Source of the DNA: Mycobacterium colombiense
GTDB taxonomy: Bacteria; Actinomycetota; Actinomycetes; Mycobacteriales; Mycobacteriaceae
DNA: 64,000 nucleotides
Direction: 5' to 3'
NCBI RefSeq assembly: GCF_001953985.1
Contig: NZ_MBEI01000058.1
Coordinates: 248,001-312,000 of the forward strand
In this document: piece after piece, positions 1 to 8,600 of the stretch
Numbering within the stretch: position 1 is the stretch's first letter
Layout of the letters: the number at the start of each line of letters is the position of its first letter
Notes under the pieces: generated by a model
What the model was told of the DNA's origin: nothing
The model's input: only the letters and a program-made list of their open reading frames with translations
Database searches by the model: none
Translations under genes and position numbers: made by a program

Positions 1-153
1 TCTCGGGTGGGCATGCCCATGGAGATCACAGTGGCCGGACCGCACCGGATTCACACCGGTTTCCTCGGGCTTTCCGGCCGGAAGGCCCGTCGACGCCGTT
101 CGGTAGCCGATGGTGCCACACGTGATGGGAGACAACGGCGTGTCGAACTTGAA

Positions 154-169
154 TCGAACACCTGTTCGG
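154..169 (+). promoter_or_regulatory. SOS box (LexA operator) of recA
   Basis: TCGAACACCTGTTCGG matches the mycobacterial LexA operator TCGAAC-N4-GTTCGA with one mismatch in the last base. It lies about 105 nt before the recA start, and lexA is in the same window. Confidence 0.88.
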
Positions 170-197
170 CTACTGTGGGGAATGTTCGGCCAGTCAC

Positions 198-220
198 TTG
201 TCGGTGGCCTTCTCTAGTGT
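198..220 (+). promoter_or_regulatory. RecA-NDp type (PafBC-dependent) promoter of recA
   Basis: TTGTCGGTG, eight bases, then TAGTGT: an exact fit to the RecA-NDp element TTGTCRGTG-N8-TANNNT of mycobacteria, which drives LexA-independent damage induction through PafBC. The predicted transcript start is near 227, leaving about 48 nt of leader with a GGAGAGG ribosome site before the ATG. Confidence 0.85.
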
Positions 221-274
221 CACCGCCAACCGACCGATACCGGTCAGACGAACACCGACTATAGGAGAGGCACC

Positions 275-1315
275 ATGGCGCAAGCCCCCGACCGCGAGAA
301 GGCTCTCGAACTGGCGATGGCCCAGATCGAAAAGAGCTACGGCAAAGGCTCGGTGATGCGTCTCGGCGACGAGACACGTCAGCCGATTTCGATCATCCCA
401 ACCGGATCCATCGCACTGGACGTGGCCCTGGGCATCGGCGGGCTGCCCCGCGGCCGGGTCGTGGAGATCTACGGCCCGGAATCCTCGGGTAAGACCACCG
501 TCGCCCTGCACGCGGTGGCCAACGCCCAGGCCGCCGGCGGCGTCGCCGCCTTCATCGACGCCGAGCACGCCCTGGACCCGGAGTACGCCAAAAAGCTCGG
601 CGTGGACACCGATTCCCTGCTGGTCAGCCAGCCGGACACGGGGGAGCAGGCCCTCGAGATCGCCGACATGCTGATCCGCTCCGGCGCCCTGGACATCCTG
701 GTTATCGACTCGGTGGCCGCGCTGGTGCCGCGCGCCGAGCTCGAAGGCGAGATGGGCGACAGCCACGTCGGGCTGCAGGCCCGGCTGATGAGCCAGGCCC
801 TGCGGAAAATGACTGGCGCGCTGAATAATTCGGGCACCACCGCGATCTTCATCAACCAGCTGCGCGAGAAGATCGGGGTGATGTTCGGTAGCCCCGAAAC
901 CACCACGGGTGGAAAGGCTTTGAAGTTCTACGCGTCGGTGCGCATGGACGTGCGCCGGATCGAGACGCTCAAGGACGGCACCAACGCGGTCGGTAACCGC
1001 ACCCGGGTCAAGATCGTCAAGAACAAGGTGGCGCCGCCCTTCAAGCAGGCCGAGTTCGACATCCTCTACGGCCAGGGGGTCAGCCGGGAGGGCTCGCTGA
1101 TCGACATGGGTGTGGAGCAGGGCTTCATCCGCAAGTCCGGCTCCTGGTTCACCTATGAGGGCGAGCAGCTCGGCCAGGGCAAGGAGAACGCCCGCACCTT
1201 CCTGAAGGAAAACGACGAAGTCGCCAACGAGATCGAGAAGAAGATCAAGGAAAAGCTCGGCATTGGCGCGGTCGTGACCGATGACGAAGTCCTGCCCGCC
1301 CCCGTCGACTTCTGA
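275..1315 (+). CDS. recA: RecA recombinase
   Basis: Recombinase that forms filaments on single-stranded DNA, carries out strand exchange and stimulates LexA self-cleavage. The protein is 346 residues, the usual length. Walker A GPESSGKT is at residues 67-74, the Walker B strand ending in IDS is near 140, and the C-terminal tail is acidic. The reading frame is continuous: the intein found in M. tuberculosis and M. leprae RecA is absent. A strong ribosome site (GGAGAGG) precedes the ATG. recX starts inside its 3' end. Two damage-responsive elements upstream, an SOS box and a RecA-NDp promoter, indicate dual control. Confidence 0.99.
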   Translation: MAQAPDREKALELAMAQIEKSYGKGSVMRLGDETRQPISIIPTGSIALDVALGIGGLPRGRVVEIYGPESSGKTTVALHAVANAQAAGGVAAFIDAEHALDPEYAKKLGVDTDSLLVSQPDTGEQALEIADMLIRSGALDILVIDSVAALVPRAELEGEMGDSHVGLQARLMSQALRKMTGALNNSGTTAIFINQLREKIGVMFGSPETTTGGKALKFYASVRMDVRRIETLKDGTNAVGNRTRVKIVKNKVAPPFKQAEFDILYGQGVSREGSLIDMGVEQGFIRKSGSWFTYEGEQLGQGKENARTFLKENDEVANEIEKKIKEKLGIGAVVTDDEVLPAPVDF

Positions 1316-1802
1316 GCCCTCCCGCGAAGAGCAGGCGCGGGCGCTGTGCCTGCGCCTGCTCACCGCGAGAGCGCGCACCCGGTCCGAGCTGCACGGCCAG
1401 CTGGCCAAACGCGGCTACCCCGACGACGTCAGCGAACGGGTGCTCGACCGGTTGTCCTCCGTCGGCTTGATCGACGACGCCGACTTCGCCCAGCAGTGGG
1501 TGCGGTCCCGCAGGGCGCACGCCGGAAAAAGCAAGCGCGCCTTGGCCGCCGAGCTGCACACCAAGGGCGTCGACAACGAGGTGATCACTGCGGCGCTGGC
1601 CGGGATCGACGCCGGCGCCGAGCGGGACCGGGCGGAACAGTTGGTCCGGTCCAAGCTGCGCCGCGAGACGCTGAACGACGACGACGCGCGGGTGACCCGC
1701 AGGCTGGTGGGGATGCTGGCGCGGCGGGGCTACAGCCAGAACATGGCGTGCGAGGTCGTGTTCGCCGAGTTGGCCGCCGAGCGGGAGCGCCGCCGGGTCT
1801 AG
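1281..1802 (+). CDS. recX: RecX, regulator of RecA
   Basis: Small basic protein of 173 residues that binds RecA and limits its filament and recombinase activity. The tandem three-helix repeats typical of RecX are visible (RLLTARARTRSELHGQL, then the LSSVGLIDDADFAQQWV stretch). It starts 35 nt inside recA in another frame, so translational coupling is likely and it shares recA's damage-inducible promoters. It ends AAERERRRV, as I recall for M. tuberculosis RecX. Confidence 0.97.
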   Translation: MTKSCPPPSTSEPSREEQARALCLRLLTARARTRSELHGQLAKRGYPDDVSERVLDRLSSVGLIDDADFAQQWVRSRRAHAGKSKRALAAELHTKGVDNEVITAALAGIDAGAERDRAEQLVRSKLRRETLNDDDARVTRRLVGMLARRGYSQNMACEVVFAELAAERERRRV

Positions 1803-1842
1803 GCTGGTGACGTGCGGTTTCTCGCACGCCGACTGGTCGCCG

Positions 1843-1848
1843 TACCAT
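1843..1848 (+). promoter_or_regulatory. -10 box of leaderless miaB
   Basis: TACCAT followed by six bases and then GTG at 1855. This places transcription and translation starts together and supports the GTG over upstream in-frame codons. Confidence 0.6.
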
Positions 1849-1854
1849 GGCCCC

Positions 1855-3372
1855 GTGACTCCGATGGTGCGAGAGACCGTGGCGGACGCCGCACCGGCGC
1901 GCACCTACCAAGTCCGCACCTACGGCTGCCAGATGAACGTCCACGACTCGGAGCGGTTGGCGGGCCTGCTGGAAGCGGCCGGGTACCGGCGGGCGGCCGA
2001 GGGCGCCGACGCCGACGTGGTGGTGTTCAACACCTGCGCCGTGCGCGAGAACGCCGACAACAAGCTCTACGGCAACCTCAGCCACCTCGCACCGCGCAAG
2101 CGCGGCAACCCCGAGATGCAGATCGCCGTCGGCGGCTGCCTGGCCCAAAAGGACCGGGACACGTTGCTGCACAAGGCGCCCTGGGTCGACGTCATCTTCG
2201 GCACCCACAACATCGGGTCACTGCCCACGCTGCTGGAGCGCGCCCGGCACAACAAGGTCGCCCAGGTGGAAATCGCCGAGGCGCTGCAGGAGTTTCCGTC
2301 GTCGCTGCCCAGCGCACGCGAATCAGCGTATGCGGCTTGGGTTTCCGTCTCCGTCGGATGCAACAACAGCTGCACGTTCTGCATCGTCCCGTCGCTGCGC
2401 GGCAAAGAGGTCGACCGCAGCCCCGGCGACATCCTGGCCGAGGTGCGGTCGCTGGTCGACGACGGCGTGCTCGAGGTCACGCTGCTCGGCCAGAACGTCA
2501 ACGCCTACGGGGTGTCCTTCGCCGACCCCGCCCAGCCCCGCGACCGCGGCGCCTTCGCCCGCCTGCTGCGTGCCTGCGGCGACATCGCCGGCCTGGAGCG
2601 GGTTCGGTTCACCTCGCCGCACCCGGCCGAATTCACCGACGACGTCATCGAGGCCATGGCGCAGACCCCGAATGTCTGCCCCGCCCTGCACATGCCGCTG
2701 CAGTCCGGGTCCGACCGGGTGCTGCGCGCGATGCGACGGTCCTACCGCGCCGAGCGCTACCTAGGCATCATCGACCGCGTCCGGACCGCCATGCCGCACG
2801 CCGCCATCACTACCGACCTGATCGTCGGATTCCCCGGTGAGACCGAAGAGGACTTCGCCGCCACGCTGGACGTGGTGCGCCAGGCCCGGTTCTCGGCCGC
2901 GTTCACCTTCCAGTACTCCAAGCGGCCCGGCACCCCGGCCGCCGAACTCGACGGACAGATCCCGAAAGCCGTTGTGCAGGAACGCTATGACCGGCTGATC
3001 GAGCTGCAGGAGGCGATCTCGCTGGAGGGCAACCAGGCCCTGATCGGCCAGACCGTCGAATTGCTGGTCGCCACCGGCGAAGGGCGTAAGGACAGCCGCA
3101 CCGCCCGCATGACCGGGCGGGCCCGCGACGGCCGGCTAGTGCATTTTGGCGTCGACACACCCGGGGACGTCAGGCCCGGCGACATCGTCACCACGGTGAT
3201 CACCGGGGCCGCCCCCCACCACCTCATCGCCGACGCGGGCGTCGTCACGCATCGCCGCACCCGGGCGGGTGATGCGCAGGCCGCCGGGCAGCGCCCGCGC
3301 GGCATCGGCCTCGGCATGCCCGCCGTCGGGCCGCCCGTGGGCCCGGCCGAACCCCTTGGATGTGCGCTGTGA
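1855..3372 (+). CDS. miaB: MiaB, tRNA-2-methylthio-N6-dimethylallyladenosine synthase
   Basis: Radical SAM methylthiotransferase that adds the 2-methylthio group to i6A37 in tRNA, after MiaA has placed the isoprenyl group. The N-terminal UPF0004 domain carries its three cluster cysteines (YGCQMN, NTCAVRE, GGCLAQ). The radical SAM motif CNNSCTFC follows, and a TRAM domain lies near the C-terminus. The last 40 or so residues are low-complexity Pro/Arg/Gly, a poorly conserved tail. The GTG start gives 505 residues and is set by the leaderless -10 box; an ATG at 1864 is an alternative. miaA is also in this window. Confidence 0.97.
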   Translation: MTPMVRETVADAAPARTYQVRTYGCQMNVHDSERLAGLLEAAGYRRAAEGADADVVVFNTCAVRENADNKLYGNLSHLAPRKRGNPEMQIAVGGCLAQKDRDTLLHKAPWVDVIFGTHNIGSLPTLLERARHNKVAQVEIAEALQEFPSSLPSARESAYAAWVSVSVGCNNSCTFCIVPSLRGKEVDRSPGDILAEVRSLVDDGVLEVTLLGQNVNAYGVSFADPAQPRDRGAFARLLRACGDIAGLERVRFTSPHPAEFTDDVIEAMAQTPNVCPALHMPLQSGSDRVLRAMRRSYRAERYLGIIDRVRTAMPHAAITTDLIVGFPGETEEDFAATLDVVRQARFSAAFTFQYSKRPGTPAAELDGQIPKAVVQERYDRLIELQEAISLEGNQALIGQTVELLVATGEGRKDSRTARMTGRARDGRLVHFGVDTPGDVRPGDIVTTVITGAAPHHLIADAGVVTHRRTRAGDAQAAGQRPRGIGLGMPAVGPPVGPAEPLGCAL

Positions 3373-3998
3373 AAAAAGAGATGAACAACGACGACGTACA
3401 ACTCGGCGCCCTGCGGAGCGAGATCGAGGCCGCCGAACGCCGCGTGGCCCGCGGAATCGACCCCGGCCCGCGGGCCTTCTTCGTGTCGATCCTGGTGTTC
3501 GTGCTGCTGGCGTCGTTCATCCTGCCGCACACCGGTGACGTGCGCGGCTGGGACGTGTTGTTCGCTAGCCACGGTGCCGGCGCGGCCGCCGTCGGCCTGC
3601 CGTCGCGCGTGTTCGCCTGGCTGGCGCTGGTATTCGGCGTCGGCTTCTCGATGCTGGCGCTGGTGACGCGGCGCTGGGCGCTGGCCTGGGTCGCGTTGGC
3701 GGGCACGGCGATCGCGGGTGCCGCGGGCATGCTGGCGATCTGGTCGCGTCAGACCGTGGCCGCGGGGCACCCGGGGCCGGGCTGGGGCCTGATCATCGCC
3801 TGGCTCACCGTGCTCGTGCTGACCTACCACTGGGCCCGCGTGGTCTGGTCGCGCACCATCGTGCAGCTCGCCGCCGAGCAGCAGCGGCGCCGTGTCGCGG
3901 CGGCGCAGCAGTCGGTCACGCTGCTGGACGGGCTGGACGATCCGGCGCCGCCCACCGCGGAGACGCGCGACGACCCCGGCGCGACCGACGGGGTCTGA
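3369..3998 (+). CDS. Conserved membrane protein (Rv2732c-like)
   Basis: Roughly 209-residue integral membrane protein of unknown function. A short charged helix (residues 10-30) is followed by about four hydrophobic segments (around FFVSILVFVLLASFILP, VFAWLALVFGVGFSML, WVALAGTAIAGAAGML, LIIAWLTVLVLTY) and a charged C-terminal tail. The GTG at 3369 overlaps the miaB stop as GTGA, which suggests translational coupling. An ATG at 3360 is also in frame. The position after miaB matches M. tuberculosis. Confidence 0.85.
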   Translation: MKKEMNNDDVQLGALRSEIEAAERRVARGIDPGPRAFFVSILVFVLLASFILPHTGDVRGWDVLFASHGAGAAAVGLPSRVFAWLALVFGVGFSMLALVTRRWALAWVALAGTAIAGAAGMLAIWSRQTVAAGHPGPGWGLIIAWLTVLVLTYHWARVVWSRTIVQLAAEQQRRRVAAAQQSVTLLDGLDDPAPPTAETRDDPGATDGV

Positions 3999-4059
3999 CG
4001 GGCCTAGGGCTTTCGGCGGCGACCCGCTGCGCCCGGCTGCGCCGCGCTAGCGATCGCCG

Positions 4060-5388
4060 CTAGGGCTTGCGGGTCAGGGCCTCGACGGCCGCCTGCGCCC
4101 ACTGCCGCCACTGCTCGGCATTGGCCTTGGCCTCTTCGGCTTCCTTGGTGCGGCCCGCCGCCGCGGCCTTCTGCGCCTGCTGTTCGTATTGCTCGGCGCG
4201 GGCCTGGAACTGCTCGGCCCGGGCCTGCGCCTGCGGGTCGGACCAGCCGGTGTCGCCGGCGTCGCGCACCTTCTTCTCGACCGCGCGCAGCCGGCGCTCC
4301 AGCTCGGCGGACCGCTCGCGCGGGACCTTGCCGATCGCGTCCCACTTGTCGGTGATCGTGCGCAGCGCCGCCCGGGCGGCGTCGTGGTTGCTGGTGTCCA
4401 GCTTCTCCGCCTCGGCCAGCAGCGCCTCTTTGGCGGTCGCGTTGGCCCGGAACTCCGCGTCCTTCTCCGCCGTCACCGCGTTGCGGGCGGTGAAGAACAC
4501 GTCCTGGGCGGCCTTGAATCGCCGCCACAGGGCGTCGTCGACCTCCCGGGTCGCCCGGCCGGCCGCCTTCCACTCGGTGAGCAGCTTGCGGAATTCGGCG
4601 CTGGTGGCGGCCCAGTCGGTCGAGTCGGACAGCGCTTCGGCCCGCTCGCACAGGTTTTCTTTGGCCTGGCGGATCCCCGAGCGCTCCCGGTCCAGCTCCG
4701 CGAAGTGCGCTCCCCGCCGCCGATTGAAGGCCTCCCGGGCAGCGGAGTAGCGCTTCCACAGCGCGTCGTCGACCTTGCGGTCCACCCCGCTGATCGTCTT
4801 CCACTCGTCGAGGATCGCGCGCAACCGGTCACCCGCGGCCTTCCACTGCGTCGAGTTGGCGGCCAACTCCTCGGCCTCCGCGGCGAGTGCCTCCTTGCGG
4901 GCGGTCTGGGTGGCGCGATGCTCCTCGCGCCGGGAGCGCTCTGCGGCGACGGCCGCCTCGGCGTGCTCGGCGATGGTGGTCAACCGGGCCGCCAGCGCAT
5001 CGATATCGCCCAGCACGGCCGCCGTCGGCAGCGTCTCGGCCAGCTCGGCCGCGTGCGCCTTGATCTTGCGTGCGTCACCGGACCCGGAGGCCAGGCGCTC
5101 TTCCATCAGCGTGACCTCGGTGGCCAGGTCGTCGAAGCGACGGCCGAAGTGGGCGAACGCCGCCTCGCGATCACCGGCCTGCCAGGAGCCGACGATGCGC
5201 TCGCCGGCGGAGCTGATCAGCCATACCGTGCCGTCGTCGTCCACGCGCCCGAACTGGTGCGGATTGCTGCGCGGCGGCACCACCAGCGGGTGCGCGGTGG
5301 TGGGCCGCGGTGTCGGCCGGGGACCGGGCCGCGGTCCCGGACGCGGCGCGGGCCGAGCTGAATCGTCGCGAGGCTCGTCACCGGTCAT
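4060..5388 (-). CDS. DUF349 domain coiled-coil protein (Rv2731-like)
   Basis: Cytoplasmic protein of 442 residues, rich in Ala, Arg and Glu. The first 35 residues are a Pro/Arg-rich repeat. The rest is mostly alpha-helical and charged, with repeated W-K-x(n)-DDALWKRY/DDALWRRF modules, the hallmark of DUF349 repeats (at least three). It has no signal peptide or membrane segment. The gene faces the miaB cluster convergently, as its counterpart does in M. tuberculosis. Function is unknown. Confidence 0.9.
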   Translation of the reverse strand: MTGDEPRDDSARPAPRPGPRPGPRPTPRPTTAHPLVVPPRSNPHQFGRVDDDGTVWLISSAGERIVGSWQAGDREAAFAHFGRRFDDLATEVTLMEERLASGSGDARKIKAHAAELAETLPTAAVLGDIDALAARLTTIAEHAEAAVAAERSRREEHRATQTARKEALAAEAEELAANSTQWKAAGDRLRAILDEWKTISGVDRKVDDALWKRYSAAREAFNRRRGAHFAELDRERSGIRQAKENLCERAEALSDSTDWAATSAEFRKLLTEWKAAGRATREVDDALWRRFKAAQDVFFTARNAVTAEKDAEFRANATAKEALLAEAEKLDTSNHDAARAALRTITDKWDAIGKVPRERSAELERRLRAVEKKVRDAGDTGWSDPQAQARAEQFQARAEQYEQQAQKAAAAGRTKEAEEAKANAEQWRQWAQAAVEALTRKP

Positions 5389-5663
5389 GCGCTCGTCACT
5401 ACCCTTTCAAACCCTTCCGCGCGGTCCGTGTCCCGCGCGCCTGCCGCGCGTAGCGGCACCGTCTCCTGCCTCTGCCGGATGCCCCGGGCCGGGTTCTCCC
5501 AACAGCTGCTTAACAGTATTCAAGCAGCTTGCACTGGCACGCGCCGCCACTTGCCATTCCCGACCAACCCGGCGGCCGCGAGGCACCCGTGCCGTCTCCG
5601 CGTGGGCGGGTACCGTCGTGCTATCGCGTCACCCCCTCGGAATTCGTCCAATCCTGGTGAGCG

Positions 5664-6665
5664 TTGTCTTCGGCTCTCGTCGGGGTCGCACGTCGATGGG
5701 AGGTCACCATCGCCAAAGTGGATATCGCCGCGCTGCTCGCGCTGATCGCCGCGCTGATGTCGGGCGTCGGCGACGTGATCCGGCAGCGCTCCGCGCAGGA
5801 AATCACCGACGAACAGGTGGGCCACCTCGAGCTGTTGCGGATGTCGTTGCGCGACGTCCGGTGGTGGCTGGGCGGGATCGCGGCGGTGGGCAGCTTCACG
5901 CTGCAGGCGGTGGCGCTCAGCCTGGGTTCGGTGGTGCTGGTGCAGGCCTTGCAGGTGACCGCGCTGCTGTTCGCCCTGCCGGTCTACGCCTGGCTGACCA
6001 AGCACCGGTTGAGCCGACGGGAGTGGGTGTGGGCGGTCCTGCTGGCCAGCGCGGTGGCGGTCTTCGTCACCGTCGGCGAGCCGGCCGCCGGCTACCAGCG
6101 GGCGTCGCTGGATTCCTGGGCGGTGGTCGCGATGGTGATCGGGCCGGCGATGGCGTTCTGCGTGCTGGGCGCGCGCCTCTGGTCGGGCCCGCTGGCCGCG
6201 GTGCTGCTGGCGTTGGTGTCGGCGTCGTCGTGGGCGTTGTTCGCGGTGCTCACCAAGGCGGTCGTCGCCGTGCTGCCGGGCGGGCCGGGGACGCTGCTGC
6301 GCACCCCGGAGCTATACGGCTGGTTGCTGGTCGCGGTGCTGGGGACGATCTTCCAGCAGTCGGCGTTTCGGGCCAGCGCGCTCACCGCGTCGTTGCCGAC
6401 GATGACGGTGGCCGAGCCGCTGGTCGCGTCGGTGCTGGGGGTCACCGTGCTCGGTGAGACGCTCGGCGCCAAGGGCCCCGCCGTAATCGCCTTGGTGGCC
6501 GCGGTGGTCGTGGTCGTCGTCGCGACCACCGCCCTGGCCCGGGGAGAGGCCGCATCCATGAACGCGGCCGACGACGCGCCGGACGATCAAAGCGATGGTG
6601 TGACGCTGATCCCATCGCGCGCGGCGGGCGAGGTGTGGAAAAGGGCTGGCAGCGAACGGGCCTAG
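5664..6665 (+). CDS. DMT-superfamily-like membrane protein, copy 1
   Basis: Polytopic membrane protein of up to 333 residues with nine or ten hydrophobic helices in two halves, the layout of EamA/DMT exporters. Substrate is unknown. It is clearly paralogous to the next gene, sharing GDVxRQRSAxExTDxQVGHLEL, LQVTALLFALP and FQQSAFRA-TASLPTMTVA. The start is uncertain: the TTG at 5664 gives the longest frame. The paralog's ATG aligns with an ATC at 5709, which follows a good GGGAGGT ribosome site, and a GTG lies at 5718. Confidence 0.85.
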   Translation: MSSALVGVARRWEVTIAKVDIAALLALIAALMSGVGDVIRQRSAQEITDEQVGHLELLRMSLRDVRWWLGGIAAVGSFTLQAVALSLGSVVLVQALQVTALLFALPVYAWLTKHRLSRREWVWAVLLASAVAVFVTVGEPAAGYQRASLDSWAVVAMVIGPAMAFCVLGARLWSGPLAAVLLALVSASSWALFAVLTKAVVAVLPGGPGTLLRTPELYGWLLVAVLGTIFQQSAFRASALTASLPTMTVAEPLVASVLGVTVLGETLGAKGPAVIALVAAVVVVVVATTALARGEAASMNAADDAPDDQSDGVTLIPSRAAGEVWKRAGSERA

Positions 6666-6672
6666 CCATCGC

Positions 6673-6688
6673 ACACAGCTACCTGTGT
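6673..6688 (+). terminator. Short hairpin after DMT copy 1
   Basis: ACACAG-CTAC-CTGTGT, a perfect 6-bp stem 8 nt after the stop codon, followed by AGTTCTCTT. It is weak, but its position suits a terminator between the tandem paralogs. Confidence 0.4.
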
Positions 6689-6846
6689 AGTTCTCTTAGA
6701 GTTATCCCACGCGTTACATAGATTGCTGAAGTAATAGTTGAACGGTTACCTGCGGCGCAGTCAGCAGCGTGTGGAACGTCATAAATTTGTAGTTGAACTG
6801 AACGCAAATTGTGCGTGTATTTCCTTGCGCCACGGGGAAAGCTGGG

Positions 6847-7854
6847 TCGAACGGTCGCGAGGCGGAGGGGTCGAGAATGTCGAAAGTTGATGTCGCAGCG
6901 TTACTGGCTTTGTGCGCGGCGCTGGCATCGGCGGTCGGCGACGTGGTCCGGCAGCGCTCCGCGCACGAGGTCACCGACAAGCAGGTCGGCCACCTCGAGC
7001 TGTTCCGCATGTCGCTCAAGGACACCCGGTGGTGGCTGGGCGGCCTGGCCGCGATCACCAACTACAGCCTGCAGGCCGCCGCGCTGGCGTGGGGCTCGGT
7101 CGTGATGGTGACCGCGCTGCAGGTGACCGCGCTGCTGTTCGCGCTGCCCATCTACGCGCGGCTTGCCCAGCACCGGGTGAAGCCCCGCGAATGGGGGTGG
7201 GCGCTCATCCTGGCCGCCGCGCTGGCGGTCGTCATCATCGTCGGCGACCCGGCGGCCGGACATCAGCGCGGGCAGTTGCAAACCTGGCTCATCGTCGCCA
7301 TGGTCATGATCCCGCTGCTGGTGGCCTGCGTGGTGGCGGCGCGGCGCTGGTCCGGCAGCCCATTCGCGGCCGTGCTGCTCGCGGTGGTTGCGGGTTCCTC
7401 GCTGGCGCTGTTCGCGGTGCTGACCAAGGGCATCGTCGAGATGGCCGAGAACGGCCCGCTGGCCGTGCTGACGTCGCCGGAATTCGTGCCCTGGCTGCTG
7501 GTGGCCCTGGCCGGGATGATCTTCCAGCAGTCGGCTTTCCGCGCCGGCACGCTGACCGCGTCGCTGCCGACCATGACGGTGGCCAAGCCGGTGGTCGCCG
7601 GCCTGCTCGGGGTTTTGGTGCTGGAGGAGACGATGAACGCCAGCGGCCCCAGAGCGTTCGTGCTGATCGGGGCGGTGGCGGTGGTCATCATCGCGACGAT
7701 CGCGCTGGCGCGCGGCGAAGCCGCCACTATCGACCAGGCCGAGCAAGGGCCGGGTGGTGTCCCACGAAAAATACCGGCCCGAGAGATAACCGAAGACGAC
7801 GATTTCGGCCCCTTCAGCGACCGTCTGGTCGTGGCGGACGGCTTCCCCCGGTGA
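6847..7854 (+). CDS. DMT-superfamily-like membrane protein, copy 2
   Basis: Second tandem copy of the membrane protein, 335 residues from the ATG at 6847, which opens MSKVDVAALLALCAAL. It has about ten hydrophobic helices and a hydrophilic C-terminal tail of about 50 residues. It matches copy 1 along its whole length. A longer start at 6811 is possible but would put charged sequence before the first helix. The roughly 150 nt before it are noticeably AT-rich, unlike the rest of the window, so it probably has its own promoter. Single-copy Rv2729c is the likely M. tuberculosis counterpart. Confidence 0.88.
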   Translation, partial: SNGREAEGSRMSKVDVAALLALCAALASAVGDVVRQRSAHEVTDKQVGHLELFRMSLKDTRWWLGGLAAITNYSLQAAALAWGSVVMVTALQVTALLFALPIYARLAQHRVKPREWGWALILAAALAVVIIVGDPAAGHQRGQLQTWLIVAMVMIPLLVACVVAARRWSGSPFAAVLLAVVAGSSLALFAVLTKGIVEMAENGPLAVLTSPEFVPWLLVALAGMIFQQSAFRAGTLTASLPTMTVAKPVVAGLLGVLVLEETMNASGPRAFVLIGAVAVVIIATIALARGEAATIDQAEQGPGGVPRKIPAREITEDDDFGPFSDRLVVADGFPR

Positions 7855-7895
7855 CGTCAGGCCCGGCACACCGCACTGGCGCCGGGCCGCCGCGT

Positions 7896-7901
7896 TAGTT
7901 T
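7896..7901 (+). promoter_or_regulatory. -10 box of the leaderless LigB-like gene
   Basis: TAGTTT, six bases, then GTG at 7908. Confidence 0.6.
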
Positions 7902-7907
7902 GGTGGC

Positions 7908-8600
7908 GTGCTGAGCGCCATTGCGATCGTCCCGTCGGCGCCGGTCCTTGTCCCCGAACTCGCCGGAGCGGCCGTCACCGAGGTGGCCGACCTGGCCGCG
8001 GCCACTCTTGCCGCGGCCGCTCTGCTGCCCGACCGCTGGGTGGTGATCGGGGTGGGACCCGACGACGACGTGCTGGGTCCCGACGCGGTGGGCACCTTCG
8101 CGGGTTTCGGCGCGGACGTCCGCGTCCGGGTGTCCCCGGAGGCCGACCAGGACGCCCCGCCGATGGCACTCCCGGTCTGCGCGCTGCTCGCCGGCTGGGT
8201 GCGCGGCCAGGCGCAGCCGCACGCCAGCGCGCAGGTCCGCGTCTACCGCGCCGACCACGACGCCGACACCGCGCTGCGCCTCGGCACACAGCTGCGCGCC
8301 GAGATCGACCGGGTGGCCGAGCCGGTCGGGGTGCTGGTCGTGGCCGACGGCGCGAACACACTGACTCCGGCCGCCCCCGGCGGATACGACCCGGACAACG
8401 CCGACGCTCAACGGGCCCTGGACGACGCGCTGGCCGGCGGCGACCTCGCCGCGCTGCGCCGCCTGCCGCAGCAGATCCACGGCCGGGTCGCATTTCAGGT
8501 GCTGGCCGGACTGGCCGAGCCCGGACCCCGATCGGCCAAGGAGCTGTACCGCGGAGCGCCCTACGGGGTGGGCTACTTCGCCGGCGCCTGGCAGCTGTGA
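7908..8600 (+). CDS. LigB-like (class III extradiol dioxygenase superfamily) protein, Rv2728c-like
   Basis: Protein of 230 residues whose opening AIAIVPSAPVLVPEL and C-terminal APYGVGYFAGAW resemble the LigB subunit fold. The iron-binding histidines of true extradiol dioxygenases are not evident, so I do not assign an enzyme activity. It starts with a leaderless GTG and its stop overlaps the miaA start by 4 nt (GTGA), so it leads the miaA-dapF operon. The same order occurs in M. tuberculosis. Confidence 0.85.
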   Translation: MLSAIAIVPSAPVLVPELAGAAVTEVADLAAATLAAAALLPDRWVVIGVGPDDDVLGPDAVGTFAGFGADVRVRVSPEADQDAPPMALPVCALLAGWVRGQAQPHASAQVRVYRADHDADTALRLGTQLRAEIDRVAEPVGVLVVADGANTLTPAAPGGYDPDNADAQRALDDALAGGDLAALRRLPQQIHGRVAFQVLAGLAEPGPRSAKELYRGAPYGVGYFAGAWQL

